Numbered from the stretch's first letter, positions 1-6,101 are shown. The stretch is DNA of 6,231 nucleotides from an uncultured Lentisphaeria bacterium (GCA_903821255.1 CAIJKT010000346.1:1-6231); one strand, 5' to 3'. Notes: generated by a model not told the origin, from the sequence alone. Made by a program: numbers and translations.

Positions 1-1
1 A

Positions 2-871
2 TGGAGCAAAGCTTCGCAGCGCGCCGACATGTATAACGACGCGCATATCGCGCTGGATCTGATGGCCCGCGAACTGCAATGCGTCATGTATAACAGCGAC
101 AACTCGATGCTGGGCATTTATCCGTTCTGGTTCCAGAAAGTCAAGGATGTGGCCTCGCCGGCGGTCGGCACGGACCCGGTTAATAAATATTATCCCCACT
201 CCACGGGCAGTGATTTTGAGTTGACCCAGCTTAATTTCATTGCGGCCACAGACATGACGCCGTCGCTTGCGGTGTCGAACCTTTGCGAGATCAGATACCG
301 GTTTGTTCCGGCCGGTGACTTCATCCTTGCCGCGAATTCCATTGACGGCAAGGACATCGGCGAAGGCTGGCTGGTCCGCAGTTGCACCGGCGACGATTCC
401 GTCGGCAAGTGGGATTTCACCACTCTCCTCACTAAGCCGCGCTCGGGCGCCTTCCCCTCCAGAATCAATGATATCTGGAGTGACGCCAGTTCAGCGCCGT
501 ACCAGCGGGTCATTCCCGGCGTTTATATGCTGAAATTCACCTGTTATTATATGGATACGGGCGGAAACTGGCAGGAGAGTACTCCGCTCCGGTATACAGG
601 CGGCACATCGTATGGCTTTGGCGCCGGCAGGGGCGTCGGCATGGGCGCCGGCACGGTCAACACCGGCACGGTCAACACCGGTTCCTTAAAGGACGGCACC
701 CCGCTGCCGGACGCGATCAGGATAGACCTGTTCATGATGTCCCCCACCGACTGGCGGGAATGGAAAGCTAAAATTGACCTGGGCAATTTTCCCGCCGCGG
801 AAGTTATCAAACTCCAGCGGATGCGGACTTTTTCCAAAATGATTTTCTTAAATAATAAATTTAATTATTAA
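2..871 (+). CDS. PilW/GspJ-like minor pseudopilin, C-terminal part (5' end outside the window)
   Basis: The frame is open from the left edge (first full codon at base 2) to a TAA at 869-871, giving 289 residues. An internal ATG at 29 is not the start, because the residues before it (WSKASQRAD) continue naturally into the conserved MYNDAHIALDLMARELQ block. That block resembles the R-x-A-L-D-L-M-x-R-x-L-Q segment that follows the N-terminal helix of PilW/GspJ-type pseudopilins, so roughly the first 40 residues, including the prepilin signal and helix, are missing. The segment FIAATD...NLCEIRYRFV and the late strand LPDAIRIDLFMMS also fit that family. From memory it matches 'Verru_Chthon cassette protein C'. 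In such systems the protein would sit in the minor pseudopilin tip complex in the periplasm. A Gly-rich low-complexity stretch with a VNTG duplication lies near the C-terminus. The large PilX/GspK-like gene begins 17 bp downstream, as J precedes K in gsp operons. The family call is fairly secure; the machine it belongs to is unknown. Confidence 0.82.
   Translation, partial: WSKASQRADMYNDAHIALDLMARELQCVMYNSDNSMLGIYPFWFQKVKDVASPAVGTDPVNKYYPHSTGSDFELTQLNFIAATDMTPSLAVSNLCEIRYRFVPAGDFILAANSIDGKDIGEGWLVRSCTGDDSVGKWDFTTLLTKPRSGAFPSRINDIWSDASSAPYQRVIPGVYMLKFTCYYMDTGGNWQESTPLRYTGGTSYGFGAGRGVGMGAGTVNTGTVNTGSLKDGTPLPDAIRIDLFMMSPTDWREWKAKIDLGNFPAAEVIKLQRMRTFSKMIFLNNKFNY
648..681 (+). repeat. 15-bp tandem repeat inside the PilW/GspJ-like gene (about 2.3 copies)
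   Basis: The unit CCGGCACGGTCAACA occurs at 648-662 and exactly again at 663-677, followed by CCGG. Because 15 is a multiple of 3, the reading frame is kept and the protein gains a duplicated (G/T)VNTG motif. It sits in a Gly-rich surface-like segment. This is a likely slippage site for length variation; no function is claimed. Confidence 0.9.
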
Positions 872-888
872 ACAGGTGTAAAGCATAT

Positions 889-3618
889 ATGAAAAAAATA
901 CTGTTCAATTCAAAATCGAAGCAGAAGGGTATAGCGTTATTGTTTGCGCTGGCGATGCTGTCCCTGCTGCTGATTATGGCGATCGGGTTCGCCACCAGCG
1001 CAATCTTCGAACAGAAAGCCGCCGCCAACAGCGCCAGTACCACCAATGCCCGGGTTTTTGCCCAATCCGCGATGAATCGGGTGGTCGCGCTGTTAAACGT
1101 GTATGGCGACAGTATTCAATACAGTCATGATCCCACTAATACTACCGACATGCTCAGCCATCTGACTACCGCTGTAAGCGGGGCGCCGCTTTATACCTGG
1201 CAAAAGACGGATCCGGTGTCATGGGAGTATTTGAGCGTCAGTGACGGCATCGACACCCGGATGATTGGACGTTTCTCCTATAAAATAGTTCCCCTTGGCG
1301 GCATCGATCCCGGCGCCATTGTGTCCCAAACCGTCGATGAGAAATTGGGCACTGAACCCAGAATTGGAAATAATGTCACGGAAATCAATGTCACGTCGGT
1401 TAGTCCCAACGATATTCCTGTCAGCTCCGCACTGGCGCAAAATTTCAATTATACGACTTTCGCCGGCGCACCGGGCAAATATCCCGGATATCCGCCCGGC
1501 TGGCAAACCTACGACAACCTTTTCAACACGCTGAACATCACTGCTTCCGACGTGAGAGGCAAATTTCTGAAATGGTTTGTGCTGGACACCTTGAAATTGA
1601 ATGAAGCATTCCAGGTCAACGCGCCTTCCCCGACCCCGCCGCTTTATCATCGTTTTAATCTTACCCGCAATTTTACCACAGATTTTCCGGCGGCCTATCC
1701 GCCGGTAGCGATATATGAAAAAATCCTGCTGGACAAAAATCCAACCGCCAGTCCTGACGGTGTTCCCGACCAGCCGCCGAAAGCTTATCCCTCAACCGCT
1801 CCGGAGGATGGTTATGGTATTCCATGGCTGGCATTTTTCGGCTATGATAAAAATGGTGTTCTGGACAATACGCAAAAAGGCACATTTGCTTCCGTGATCG
1901 ACCGCCGCCGCCAGATCGCCGCCAATCTGGTCGACTACTGTCAGGTGAGCGGTAGCCCCGTAACCAATGTTAATTATTCGACATGGACCACGGCAGGGGC
2001 TGATCCGGCATTTACCGGCAATATGCAAACGCCATATATCAATGAGTTAGGGTTCACAATTTCGGTATCCGCCAAAAGGACTTCTAAAACTAATGTACAA
2101 ATAAGCTTTACGCCCAATGTTCTTTACGAGGTCATCAACATTTATCCGGTTGCTGATACCACTCCATATATAAGGGTACTATACACACTCAATTATAAAA
2201 TTAACGGAACAGCATATCCTCCAGTCTCAATTCTGTCGACAAACACGCAAATGACCGCCGCATATTGGAATGCCGCCAATACGCCAAGATATGCTGATAG
2301 AGCATTCGCCGATCCAGCCATTACATGCAACGTTACGGTTGCAAAAAATGTTGCAGCAACTATAAATATTACCGACTGCCAGTTATCTATTGATAAAGTA
2401 GTTTTGTCCACTACTAGCCTTGCCTCCGGCAATGCGGATTGTGCTTTGATCAAGGGCACGTCGTCAAAGTGGGCTACTACCGTGACTTGCGCTGCCGCAA
2501 CGAACAGTACCTGGCCAGGGACAGCCGAATTCAGTATTGCTTTTCAGACCAACGATCCCAGGCAGAATTTGAATCCAGGTGACTGGTGCATGACGGAAAC
2601 CTCTCCTGGTGGCACCTTTCCCGCCAGCGCCCCTTATGCCAATGTTGGCACTCCTGGCAGCAAAAATAATTTCAACGGATCTCCGGTTAATCCTTCAACC
2701 ACCGGATTGGACCCTGAAGTTGTAACCGATCCGGCCTACAATCCTGGAGCCCCGGCCGGGAAGACGAATCTATCCACCGCTTACATTCGTCATGCAATCA
2801 TGCAATCGCCATGGGAATTAGGCCTTATCCACCGGGGAGCGGCCTGGGAAACCATCAATTTAAAAGCATGCGACTTGGATAAAGCGAATACATATGTGGC
2901 GGCAGGTGTTCCAGACGCGTCTTATGCGTATGTCCGTATCCCCGGCGGGGCGGCTTATGCCTCCGGCGACGCCAATATCCTGGATCAGGTCAAAATGGAC
3001 AATAATACTACGAATTACAAAGTAAATATTAATGCCGCCACCGATCCGGTCACTAACCAGAATGCCGTGCTGCAGGCGCTGTTGAGAAATATCCGGATCG
3101 GCACCACCTATGCCTTGCCGGGGGCGGCGGTAGGAACGGCAATTACCGATCCCGCTAAACTTACTGCTCTGTTTACGGCAATCGCCGCTAAAACCGCCAA
3201 TTACCCGACCCGCGCCGCCGTGGCCAACGTCGCGGCATTGTTTGACGGTACTTGCGGCACCGTGCAGGGAACTGACGCTTTGAAAGAAGAATTGATCGGG
3301 AAATTTATCAACCTTACCGACATAAGCGGCAAATCCCAGTACTTCTACGTCATTCTGCTGGCCCAGGCGATCAAGGATATAGGCACCCCGGCCAGCGCAG
3401 CCACCGGGTTGACTATTATCAAAAAAGATACGGCAGGCAATCCGGTTACGTTTAATAATGTGCGTATGGGAGCTTTTCAGAAGCCGGTAGAAAGTCCTGC
3501 CGGCAGCGGTAATTATGTTTATGCTGATGAAGTTATCGGCGAGCAGAAAATCAAAGTATTGATTTTCATGGAGCCGTCTAATAAATGTAAAATACTGTCT
3601 TATGAATTTATACCGTAA
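889..3618 (+). CDS. Large PilX/GspK-like pseudopilin (resembles Verru_Chthon cassette protein A), 909 aa
   Basis: The N-terminus is a prepilin-type signal: a basic leader (residues 1-14, ending KQKG) followed by a hydrophobic helix from I15 to about 36. The residue at +5 is Phe19 instead of Glu, as in GspK, which caps the pseudopilus tip. Recognisable blocks are an N-L-V-D-Y...T-P-Y-I-N-E segment (residues 345-389), an S-T-A-Y-I-R...S-P-W-E-L-G...H-R-G segment (629-653), NINAAT followed by a Leu-rich helix (713-735) resembling the SAM-like part of GspK, and KSQYFYVILLAQA (815-827) like the late GspK strand. GspK proteins are usually near 300 residues, so this one is about three times longer, mostly in the middle. 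Residues about 385-548 form an AT-richer, probably beta-rich segment with four cysteines (480, 497, 518, 534). The start at 889 has AGGTG at 874-878, about 10 bp upstream. It is likely co-transcribed with the preceding gene. The role, an exported tip or adhesive component, is inferred. Confidence 0.87.
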   Translation: MKKILFNSKSKQKGIALLFALAMLSLLLIMAIGFATSAIFEQKAAANSASTTNARVFAQSAMNRVVALLNVYGDSIQYSHDPTNTTDMLSHLTTAVSGAPLYTWQKTDPVSWEYLSVSDGIDTRMIGRFSYKIVPLGGIDPGAIVSQTVDEKLGTEPRIGNNVTEINVTSVSPNDIPVSSALAQNFNYTTFAGAPGKYPGYPPGWQTYDNLFNTLNITASDVRGKFLKWFVLDTLKLNEAFQVNAPSPTPPLYHRFNLTRNFTTDFPAAYPPVAIYEKILLDKNPTASPDGVPDQPPKAYPSTAPEDGYGIPWLAFFGYDKNGVLDNTQKGTFASVIDRRRQIAANLVDYCQVSGSPVTNVNYSTWTTAGADPAFTGNMQTPYINELGFTISVSAKRTSKTNVQISFTPNVLYEVINIYPVADTTPYIRVLYTLNYKINGTAYPPVSILSTNTQMTAAYWNAANTPRYADRAFADPAITCNVTVAKNVAATINITDCQLSIDKVVLSTTSLASGNADCALIKGTSSKWATTVTCAAATNSTWPGTAEFSIAFQTNDPRQNLNPGDWCMTETSPGGTFPASAPYANVGTPGSKNNFNGSPVNPSTTGLDPEVVTDPAYNPGAPAGKTNLSTAYIRHAIMQSPWELGLIHRGAAWETINLKACDLDKANTYVAAGVPDASYAYVRIPGGAAYASGDANILDQVKMDNNTTNYKVNINAATDPVTNQNAVLQALLRNIRIGTTYALPGAAVGTAITDPAKLTALFTAIAAKTANYPTRAAVANVAALFDGTCGTVQGTDALKEELIGKFINLTDISGKSQYFYVILLAQAIKDIGTPASAATGLTIIKKDTAGNPVTFNNVRMGAFQKPVESPAGSGNYVYADEVIGEQKIKVLIFMEPSNKCKILSYEFIP

Positions 3619-3619
3619 C

Positions 3620-3633
3620 AGGAAATGACTATG
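3620..3633 (+). promoter_or_regulatory. Ribosome binding site that decides the start of the 171-aa gene
   Basis: AGGA at 3620-3623 lies 7 bp before the ATG at 3631 but only 1 bp before the in-frame ATG at 3625. Shine-Dalgarno spacing therefore favours 3631, giving a protein beginning MIKKVLL. The site lies between the upstream stop (3616-3618) and this start, so translation of the two genes is likely linked. Confidence 0.7.
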
Positions 3634-4146
3634 ATTAAGAAAGTTTTATTGATTTGTCTGTTTGCCGCCTTATTGCCGTTGGCACTTTTCGGCGCGAAAA
3701 ATGTTGATAAAGAGGAAGATGTTGAGGAATTGACTAAAGCCGACGTATTGGCTACATGTGCCGGTTTTGACAAGGCCATTGCCGATGGCGAAAAGATGTC
3801 TTCAATAAAGTCGCCTGTGTATAAAATGTTTGCTGATACGATTAACGACTGGCTTAAAAATTATCGTTTCCTTGAAGTGGATACCGAAATTGACAGAAGC
3901 TGGTATGAGAGAACAGGGAAAATGTTAGAATACATTTACGAATGTAGAAAATTCATTGAGCTTGCGCAGATGGCAAATAAGGTAAAATCAGAGGAATACG
4001 AAAAAATAAAAAACAATTTAAATGAAGCGCATCGGCGTTTTGCGGAGCTGGTCAAAAATCCTACGCCGGTGGATAAGGATAAATTGAATAAACTGCGCGA
4101 CGAAAAGGCAAAGTGGCAGGCCCAGAAACGCCGCGAGCAGCCCTAG
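3631..4146 (+). CDS. Exported small charged helical protein of unknown function, 171 aa
   Basis: I do not recognise this family. The protein opens with a typical Sec signal: MIKK, a hydrophobic core rich in Leu/Ala up to about residue 20, and possible cleavage after the FGA segment. There is no lipobox, because the only Cys in the hydrophobic stretch is preceded by L-L-I. The mature part is about 150 residues, strongly charged, and appears almost wholly alpha-helical. It has two cysteines (in ATCAGF and YECRKF) that could form a disulfide and a Lys/Arg/Glu-rich tail ending QKRREQP. An alternative start six bases upstream would add MT; the AGGA spacing argues against it. The gene begins 12 bp after the stop of the large PilX/GspK-like gene and is probably in the same transcript. 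That position suggests a periplasmic accessory or chaperone-like partner of the pseudopilins, which is inference from context alone. Repeat-rich non-coding DNA begins right after the stop. Confidence 0.8.
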   Translation: MIKKVLLICLFAALLPLALFGAKNVDKEEDVEELTKADVLATCAGFDKAIADGEKMSSIKSPVYKMFADTINDWLKNYRFLEVDTEIDRSWYERTGKMLEYIYECRKFIELAQMANKVKSEEYEKIKNNLNEAHRRFAELVKNPTPVDKDKLNKLRDEKAKWQAQKRREQP

Positions 4147-4153
4147 CCGCCGT

Positions 4154-4167
4154 TTAACCACAGAGAC
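4154..4167 (+). repeat. TTAACCACAGAGAC repeat, left copy
   Basis: TTAACCACAGAGAC starts 7 bp after the stop of the 171-aa gene and is exactly the reverse complement of bases 4592-4605, giving a 14-bp inverted pair about 450 bp apart. I associate repeats of the form AACCACAGAGACACAGAG with intergenic DNA of several environmental bacteria; their function is unknown. Confidence 0.75.
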
Positions 4168-4176
4168 GGCGAATGA

Positions 4177-4222
4177 AAGCGAGAAAAGTGGTCAAGCGAG
4201 AAAAGTGGTCAAGCGAGAAAAG
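4177..4222 (+). repeat. 17-bp tandem repeat, 2.7 copies
   Basis: AAGCGAGAAAAGTGGTC occurs at 4177-4193 and identically at 4194-4210, with a 12-base partial third copy at 4211-4222 and a degenerate AAGAAAAG after it. The period is not a multiple of three and no gene spans it. It appears to be a simple non-coding expansion, purine-rich on this strand. Confidence 0.9.
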
Positions 4223-4271
4223 CAAGAAAAGTTGAAAGCCGGAAAATCTTTAATTCCATACTTTCAGTTAT

Positions 4272-4288
4272 TTAACCACACGGAGAAA
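4272..4288 (+). repeat. TTAACCACAGAGAC-type repeat, degenerate middle copy
   Basis: TTAACCACACGGAGAAA matches both ends of the reverse complement of the right copy (TTAACCAC at one end, ACGGAGAAA at the other) with the internal AGAGACACAGAGAC units missing. It therefore looks like a deletion derivative of the same repeat, in the same orientation as the left copy. Confidence 0.65.
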
Positions 4289-4320
4289 ACCTGTTTTCTG
4301 TTTTAATCCGGTCTTTTTTT
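4284..4320 (+). terminator. Weak candidate terminator for the upstream operon
   Basis: AGAAAA (4284-4289) and TTTTCT (4294-4299) form an AT-only stem around CCTG, and a run of seven T lies at 4314-4320. The stem is weak and the T-run begins about 14 bases after it, so this is not a textbook intrinsic terminator. It is the best candidate seen between the 171-aa gene and the next promoter. Confidence 0.25.
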
Positions 4321-4342
4321 ATGCTTATGATTGCGCCGCAAT

Positions 4343-4373
4343 CTTTGGAGTGCGAAGCCCCTGCTTCGCTTTG
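4343..4373 (+). repeat. 31-bp hairpin repeat, + strand copy
   Basis: GCGAAGC (4352-4358) pairs perfectly with GCTTCGC (4363-4369) across a CCCT loop. CTTTGGAGT flanks it on one side and TTTG on the other. Confidence 0.8.
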
Positions 4374-4447
4374 CATTAGATAAATACTGCATTCGACGTC
4401 GCCTGGAAGTATGGCAATGCTGCTGCGGACAGCGCCCGGTACAAAAC

Positions 4448-4478
4448 CAAAGCGGCGCAGGGTCGCCGCAGTCCAAAG
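4448..4478 (-). repeat. 31-bp hairpin repeat, - strand copy
   Basis: GCGGCG (4452-4457) pairs with CGCCGC (4464-4469) around CAGGGT. Read on the - strand the flanks are CTTTGGACT and TTTG, matching the + copy at 4343-4373. Confidence 0.8.
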
Positions 4479-4574
4479 TCAGGCCGGAGCGCCTGACAAA
4501 GATAAATGCGAAGGACCGGGATTGCCCTGGACAATTGGATATTCCGCTTAAAAATATTTGCCGTAAAAAAATGC

Positions 4575-4606
4575 TTTCTCCGTGTCTCTGTGTCTCTGTG
4601 GTTAAC
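4575..4606 (-). repeat. TTAACCACAGAGAC-type repeat, right copy (inverted)
   Basis: On the - strand this reads GTTAACCACAGAGACACAG followed by AGACACGGAGAAA; it is the longest of the three copies. It contains an exact 8-bp tandem duplication (TGTCTCTG at 4583-4590 and 4591-4598 on the + strand). Its end is 14 bp before the -35 box of the next promoter. Confidence 0.75.
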
Positions 4607-4620
4607 TTCTTTTTTCGGGG

Positions 4621-4649
4621 TTGAAAATTATTTTATATGGTGCTATACT
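4621..4649 (+). promoter_or_regulatory. Sigma70-type promoter with extended -10 for the second pseudopilin operon
   Basis: TTGAAA at 4621-4626 (5 of 6 to the -35 consensus) is separated by 17 bp from TATACT at 4644-4649 (5 of 6 to the -10 consensus). A TG at 4641-4642, one base before the -10, makes an extended -10. Transcription would start near 4656, leaving a leader of about 104 nt before the ATG at 4760. It is the best promoter match seen in the window. Confidence 0.75.
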
Positions 4650-4715
4650 TATTTTAGTGGTTTTTTTTGTTGTAATATCATATATTTGCCACAGGGAAAA
4701 AACAGCGGAAATCCA

Positions 4716-4733
4716 GGGCGCCGCAAGCCGCCC
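4716..4733 (+). promoter_or_regulatory. GC-rich hairpin in the 5' leader
   Basis: GGGCG (4716-4720) can pair with CGCCC (4729-4733) around an 8-base loop in the leader of the FimT/GspH-like gene, ending 17 bases before the ribosome binding site. It could affect translation or message stability; no known riboswitch class is recognised. Confidence 0.35.
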
Positions 4734-4749
4734 CGGAAGTTCAAATCGA

Positions 4750-4756
4750 AGAGGAA
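4750..4756 (+). promoter_or_regulatory. Ribosome binding site of the FimT/GspH-like gene
   Basis: AGAGGAA, with GAGG at 4751-4754, lies 5 bp before the ATG at 4760. This strong match supports that start and the short basic leader peptide it yields. Confidence 0.8.
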
Positions 4757-4759
4757 TCA

Positions 4760-5452
4760 ATGCCGGCAGCGCGTAAAACAATTTTCAAAAATTTCACCAT
4801 CGTGGAACTCCTGGTGGTCCTGGCGGTAGCTGGAATACTTTTAGGTATTTCATTGGGCGGGCTTAACGGTATATTGACACGTCAGGGAGCATCCGGAGCG
4901 ATCAGAAGCATTAGTTCCAAACTTGCGTTATGCCGGTCTTACGCCGCGGTAAAAAATTCCTATGTCGCGCTGCTGCTGCCGAATGACAATCCTAATCCTC
5001 CGGGAGCTCCTTCAGTCGGAACATATAATACTGGATTCACAAGTGACCGATTAAAGCAGTTCCTTTATACAAAAAGCCGCGTGTGTCTGGTAACTCCAAG
5101 TGACACTGTTGCCGGAGATTATATATTTTACAGTTGGATAGACGGCAATGAATGGGATGACTTGCCGTCAGGCACCTGTGCTTATACCAGTGTTCATCCG
5201 GTTAAAGTTACCGGAATAGTAATCAATACAGGCGGCACTGACTATGCAGTAACTTCATCCGCAGTTGTATTTAAGCCGAATGGCATGCTTGACGATAATG
5301 TTGTAATTAAAGCTTTTATGGCAATGTATATTCCGACTAATCCTGCCGGCAAAGAACTGGTTTATGAAACAAAATCCGGACAGAGCAACGCCTGGGAAAT
5401 TTCGATAAACCCTTTTACAGGAAAAGCGAGTTATGAAAAGAAAAGCAATTAA
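4760..5452 (+). CDS. FimT/GspH-like minor pseudopilin (resembles Verru_Chthon cassette protein D), 230 aa
   Basis: Residues 1-11 are a short basic prepilin leader, followed by the class III helix FTIVELLVVLAVAGILL from F12. Glu16 sits at the canonical +5 position, needed for methylation and assembly in this family. The residue before the cleavage point is Asn11 instead of Gly, so processing would be non-canonical. After the helix, the segment around LALCRSYAAVKNSYVALLL (about residues 53-72) matches the GspH/FimT region leading into the beta domain. The C-terminus has the expected FKPNGMLDD...ISINPFTGKASYE strands (about 171-226). In type II secretion GspH is a minor pseudopilin of the periplasmic pseudopilus; FimT is its pilus counterpart. 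The gene is first behind a good promoter and overlaps the next gene by 20 bp. Family assignment is strong at the N-terminus and good overall; the specific cassette name is from memory. Confidence 0.9.
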   Translation: MPAARKTIFKNFTIVELLVVLAVAGILLGISLGGLNGILTRQGASGAIRSISSKLALCRSYAAVKNSYVALLLPNDNPNPPGAPSVGTYNTGFTSDRLKQFLYTKSRVCLVTPSDTVAGDYIFYSWIDGNEWDDLPSGTCAYTSVHPVKVTGIVINTGGTDYAVTSSAVVFKPNGMLDDNVVIKAFMAMYIPTNPAGKELVYETKSGQSNAWEISINPFTGKASYEKKSN

Positions 5453-6101
5453 AAAAGTCATATCTGCTTTTAATATGATCGAAATTGTGCTGGCGATGGC
5501 GATTATTGCTTTCGGCATGACTAGTATTCTCGGCTTGTTTCCTGTCGGCATCAATGCTTCTCAGAATGCGATTGCAAACAACTGCGGCTCTGATGCGGTT
5601 GAACAATTCATGGGATATTTAAAATCCTATGCCGAAATTCCGGCCACCACCAATTTTGCAACCCTTTTCGGAACTTCTTCTGCAACCGGTTTACTGAAGG
5701 AGAAAGATCAAATTCCAGGGGTAAGCGACTTAGATACACTCAGGAGCACAGCCGCCGATGTGGAATCCAACCTGTTTTTGACTGCGTTGCGCACAAATCC
5801 GGCAGCTCCCGCAGCCCCGTATAGTAAAATTACCGGATGGCAAATGTATCGTTCAAATCAGCCCGCAATATATTTTGTGACTCAAGGCGAGGAAAACGCT
5901 TTCCCATCTGATTTTGCGGCGATGATTATTGCCTGGAAGCAGCCGATAAGCACTAATTTAACTCTCGGCACTTGGCGGTTGATTCCTGACAATGCTTATA
6001 CACAGGGGGCCGGATTGAACATGGAAATCAGTTGGCCGCTCGAAAAAAGCTATGCCGACCGGGAAAAACGGTGTTATTATATTGAGATTAAAAAACCGTA
6101 A
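5433..6101 (+). CDS. PilV/GspI-like minor pseudopilin (resembles Verru_Chthon cassette protein B), 222 aa
   Basis: A basic leader (residues 1-12, ending VISA) precedes the hydrophobic helix from F13, with Glu17 at +5. The -1 residue is Ala, a tolerated but less usual choice than Gly. The run AFGMTSILGLFPVGINAS (about 26-43) is typical of PilV-like proteins of Verrucomicrobia and Lentisphaerae as I remember them. The C-terminal MEISWPLEKSYADREKR...YIEI resembles the W-P...R ending of the same group. The start codon lies inside the end of the FimT/GspH-like gene (20-bp overlap, different frame), with AGGA at 5419-5422 about 10 bp upstream, so translational coupling is likely. By analogy with GspI or PilV the product would join the tip complex with its H-, J- and K-like neighbours; this is inferred from gene order. 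Confidence 0.88.
   Translation: MKRKAIKKVISAFNMIEIVLAMAIIAFGMTSILGLFPVGINASQNAIANNCGSDAVEQFMGYLKSYAEIPATTNFATLFGTSSATGLLKEKDQIPGVSDLDTLRSTAADVESNLFLTALRTNPAAPAAPYSKITGWQMYRSNQPAIYFVTQGEENAFPSDFAAMIIAWKQPISTNLTLGTWRLIPDNAYTQGAGLNMEISWPLEKSYADREKRCYYIEIKKP

Larger units (their letters stand above)
4330..4497. repeat. Composite inverted hairpin repeat (REP-pair/BIME-like or MITE-like)
   Basis: Two 31-bp copies of one repeat face each other. The + copy (4343-4373) has the form CTTTGGAGTGCG, then AAGCCCCTGCTT, then CGCTTTG; the copy at 4448-4478 reads, on the - strand, CTTTGGACTGCG, then GCGACCCTGCGC, then CGCTTTG. They agree at 25 of 31 positions, and four of the six differences are paired changes that keep the stem. 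Each copy is abutted on its outer side by another inverted repeat: ATTGC-GCC-GCAAT at 4330-4342, and GTCAGGC with GCCTGAC around CGGAGC at 4478-4497. This resembles paired REP-type elements or a small non-autonomous mobile element. No transposase is present in the window. Confidence 0.7.
4147..4759. other. Non-coding, repeat-rich region between the two pseudopilin gene groups
   Basis: No credible gene is seen in these 613 bp on either strand; the open frames here have no start signals or family-like sequence and run through repeats. From left to right the region holds a TTAACCACAGAGAC repeat, a 17-bp tandem repeat, a degenerate second copy of the first repeat, a weak terminator candidate, a 168-bp composite of inverted hairpin repeats, an inverted third copy of the first repeat, a promoter, and a leader of about 100 nt. 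Local base composition alternates between GC-rich hairpins and AT-rich spacers, unlike the neighbouring genes. Confidence 0.8.

Noticed and set aside
190..837. Open frames on both strands inside the left PilW/GspJ-like gene
   Set aside because: These are shadows of a GC-rich coding gene; the real frame shows conserved pseudopilin blocks.
1219..1650. 143-residue open frame on the - strand
   Set aside because: It lies wholly inside the 909-residue gene, whose protein shows family motifs, and has no recognisable protein features of its own.
3631..3720. Lipoprotein signal in the 171-residue protein
   Set aside because: The Cys in the hydrophobic core is preceded by L-L-I, which does not satisfy a lipobox, and no other Cys lies near the signal end.
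4177..4231. Possible CRISPR array from the repeated GCGAGAAAAGTGGTC units
   Set aside because: The copies are directly adjacent with no spacers, the unit is only 17 bp, and no cas gene is present.
4452..4497. Strong intrinsic terminator formed by the two GC-rich hairpins
   Set aside because: Neither hairpin is followed by a T-run on the + strand, and both are explained as parts of a repeat element.
4331..4624. 97-residue open frame on the + strand in the intergenic region
   Set aside because: It runs straight through both hairpin repeats and the inverted TTAACCACAGAGAC copy, has no ribosome binding site, and its translation shows no family features.
4506..4829. 107-residue open frame on the + strand overlapping the FimT/GspH-like gene
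   Set aside because: It spans the repeat, the promoter and the leader and then overlaps the strong prepilin N-terminus in another frame; the translation looks random.
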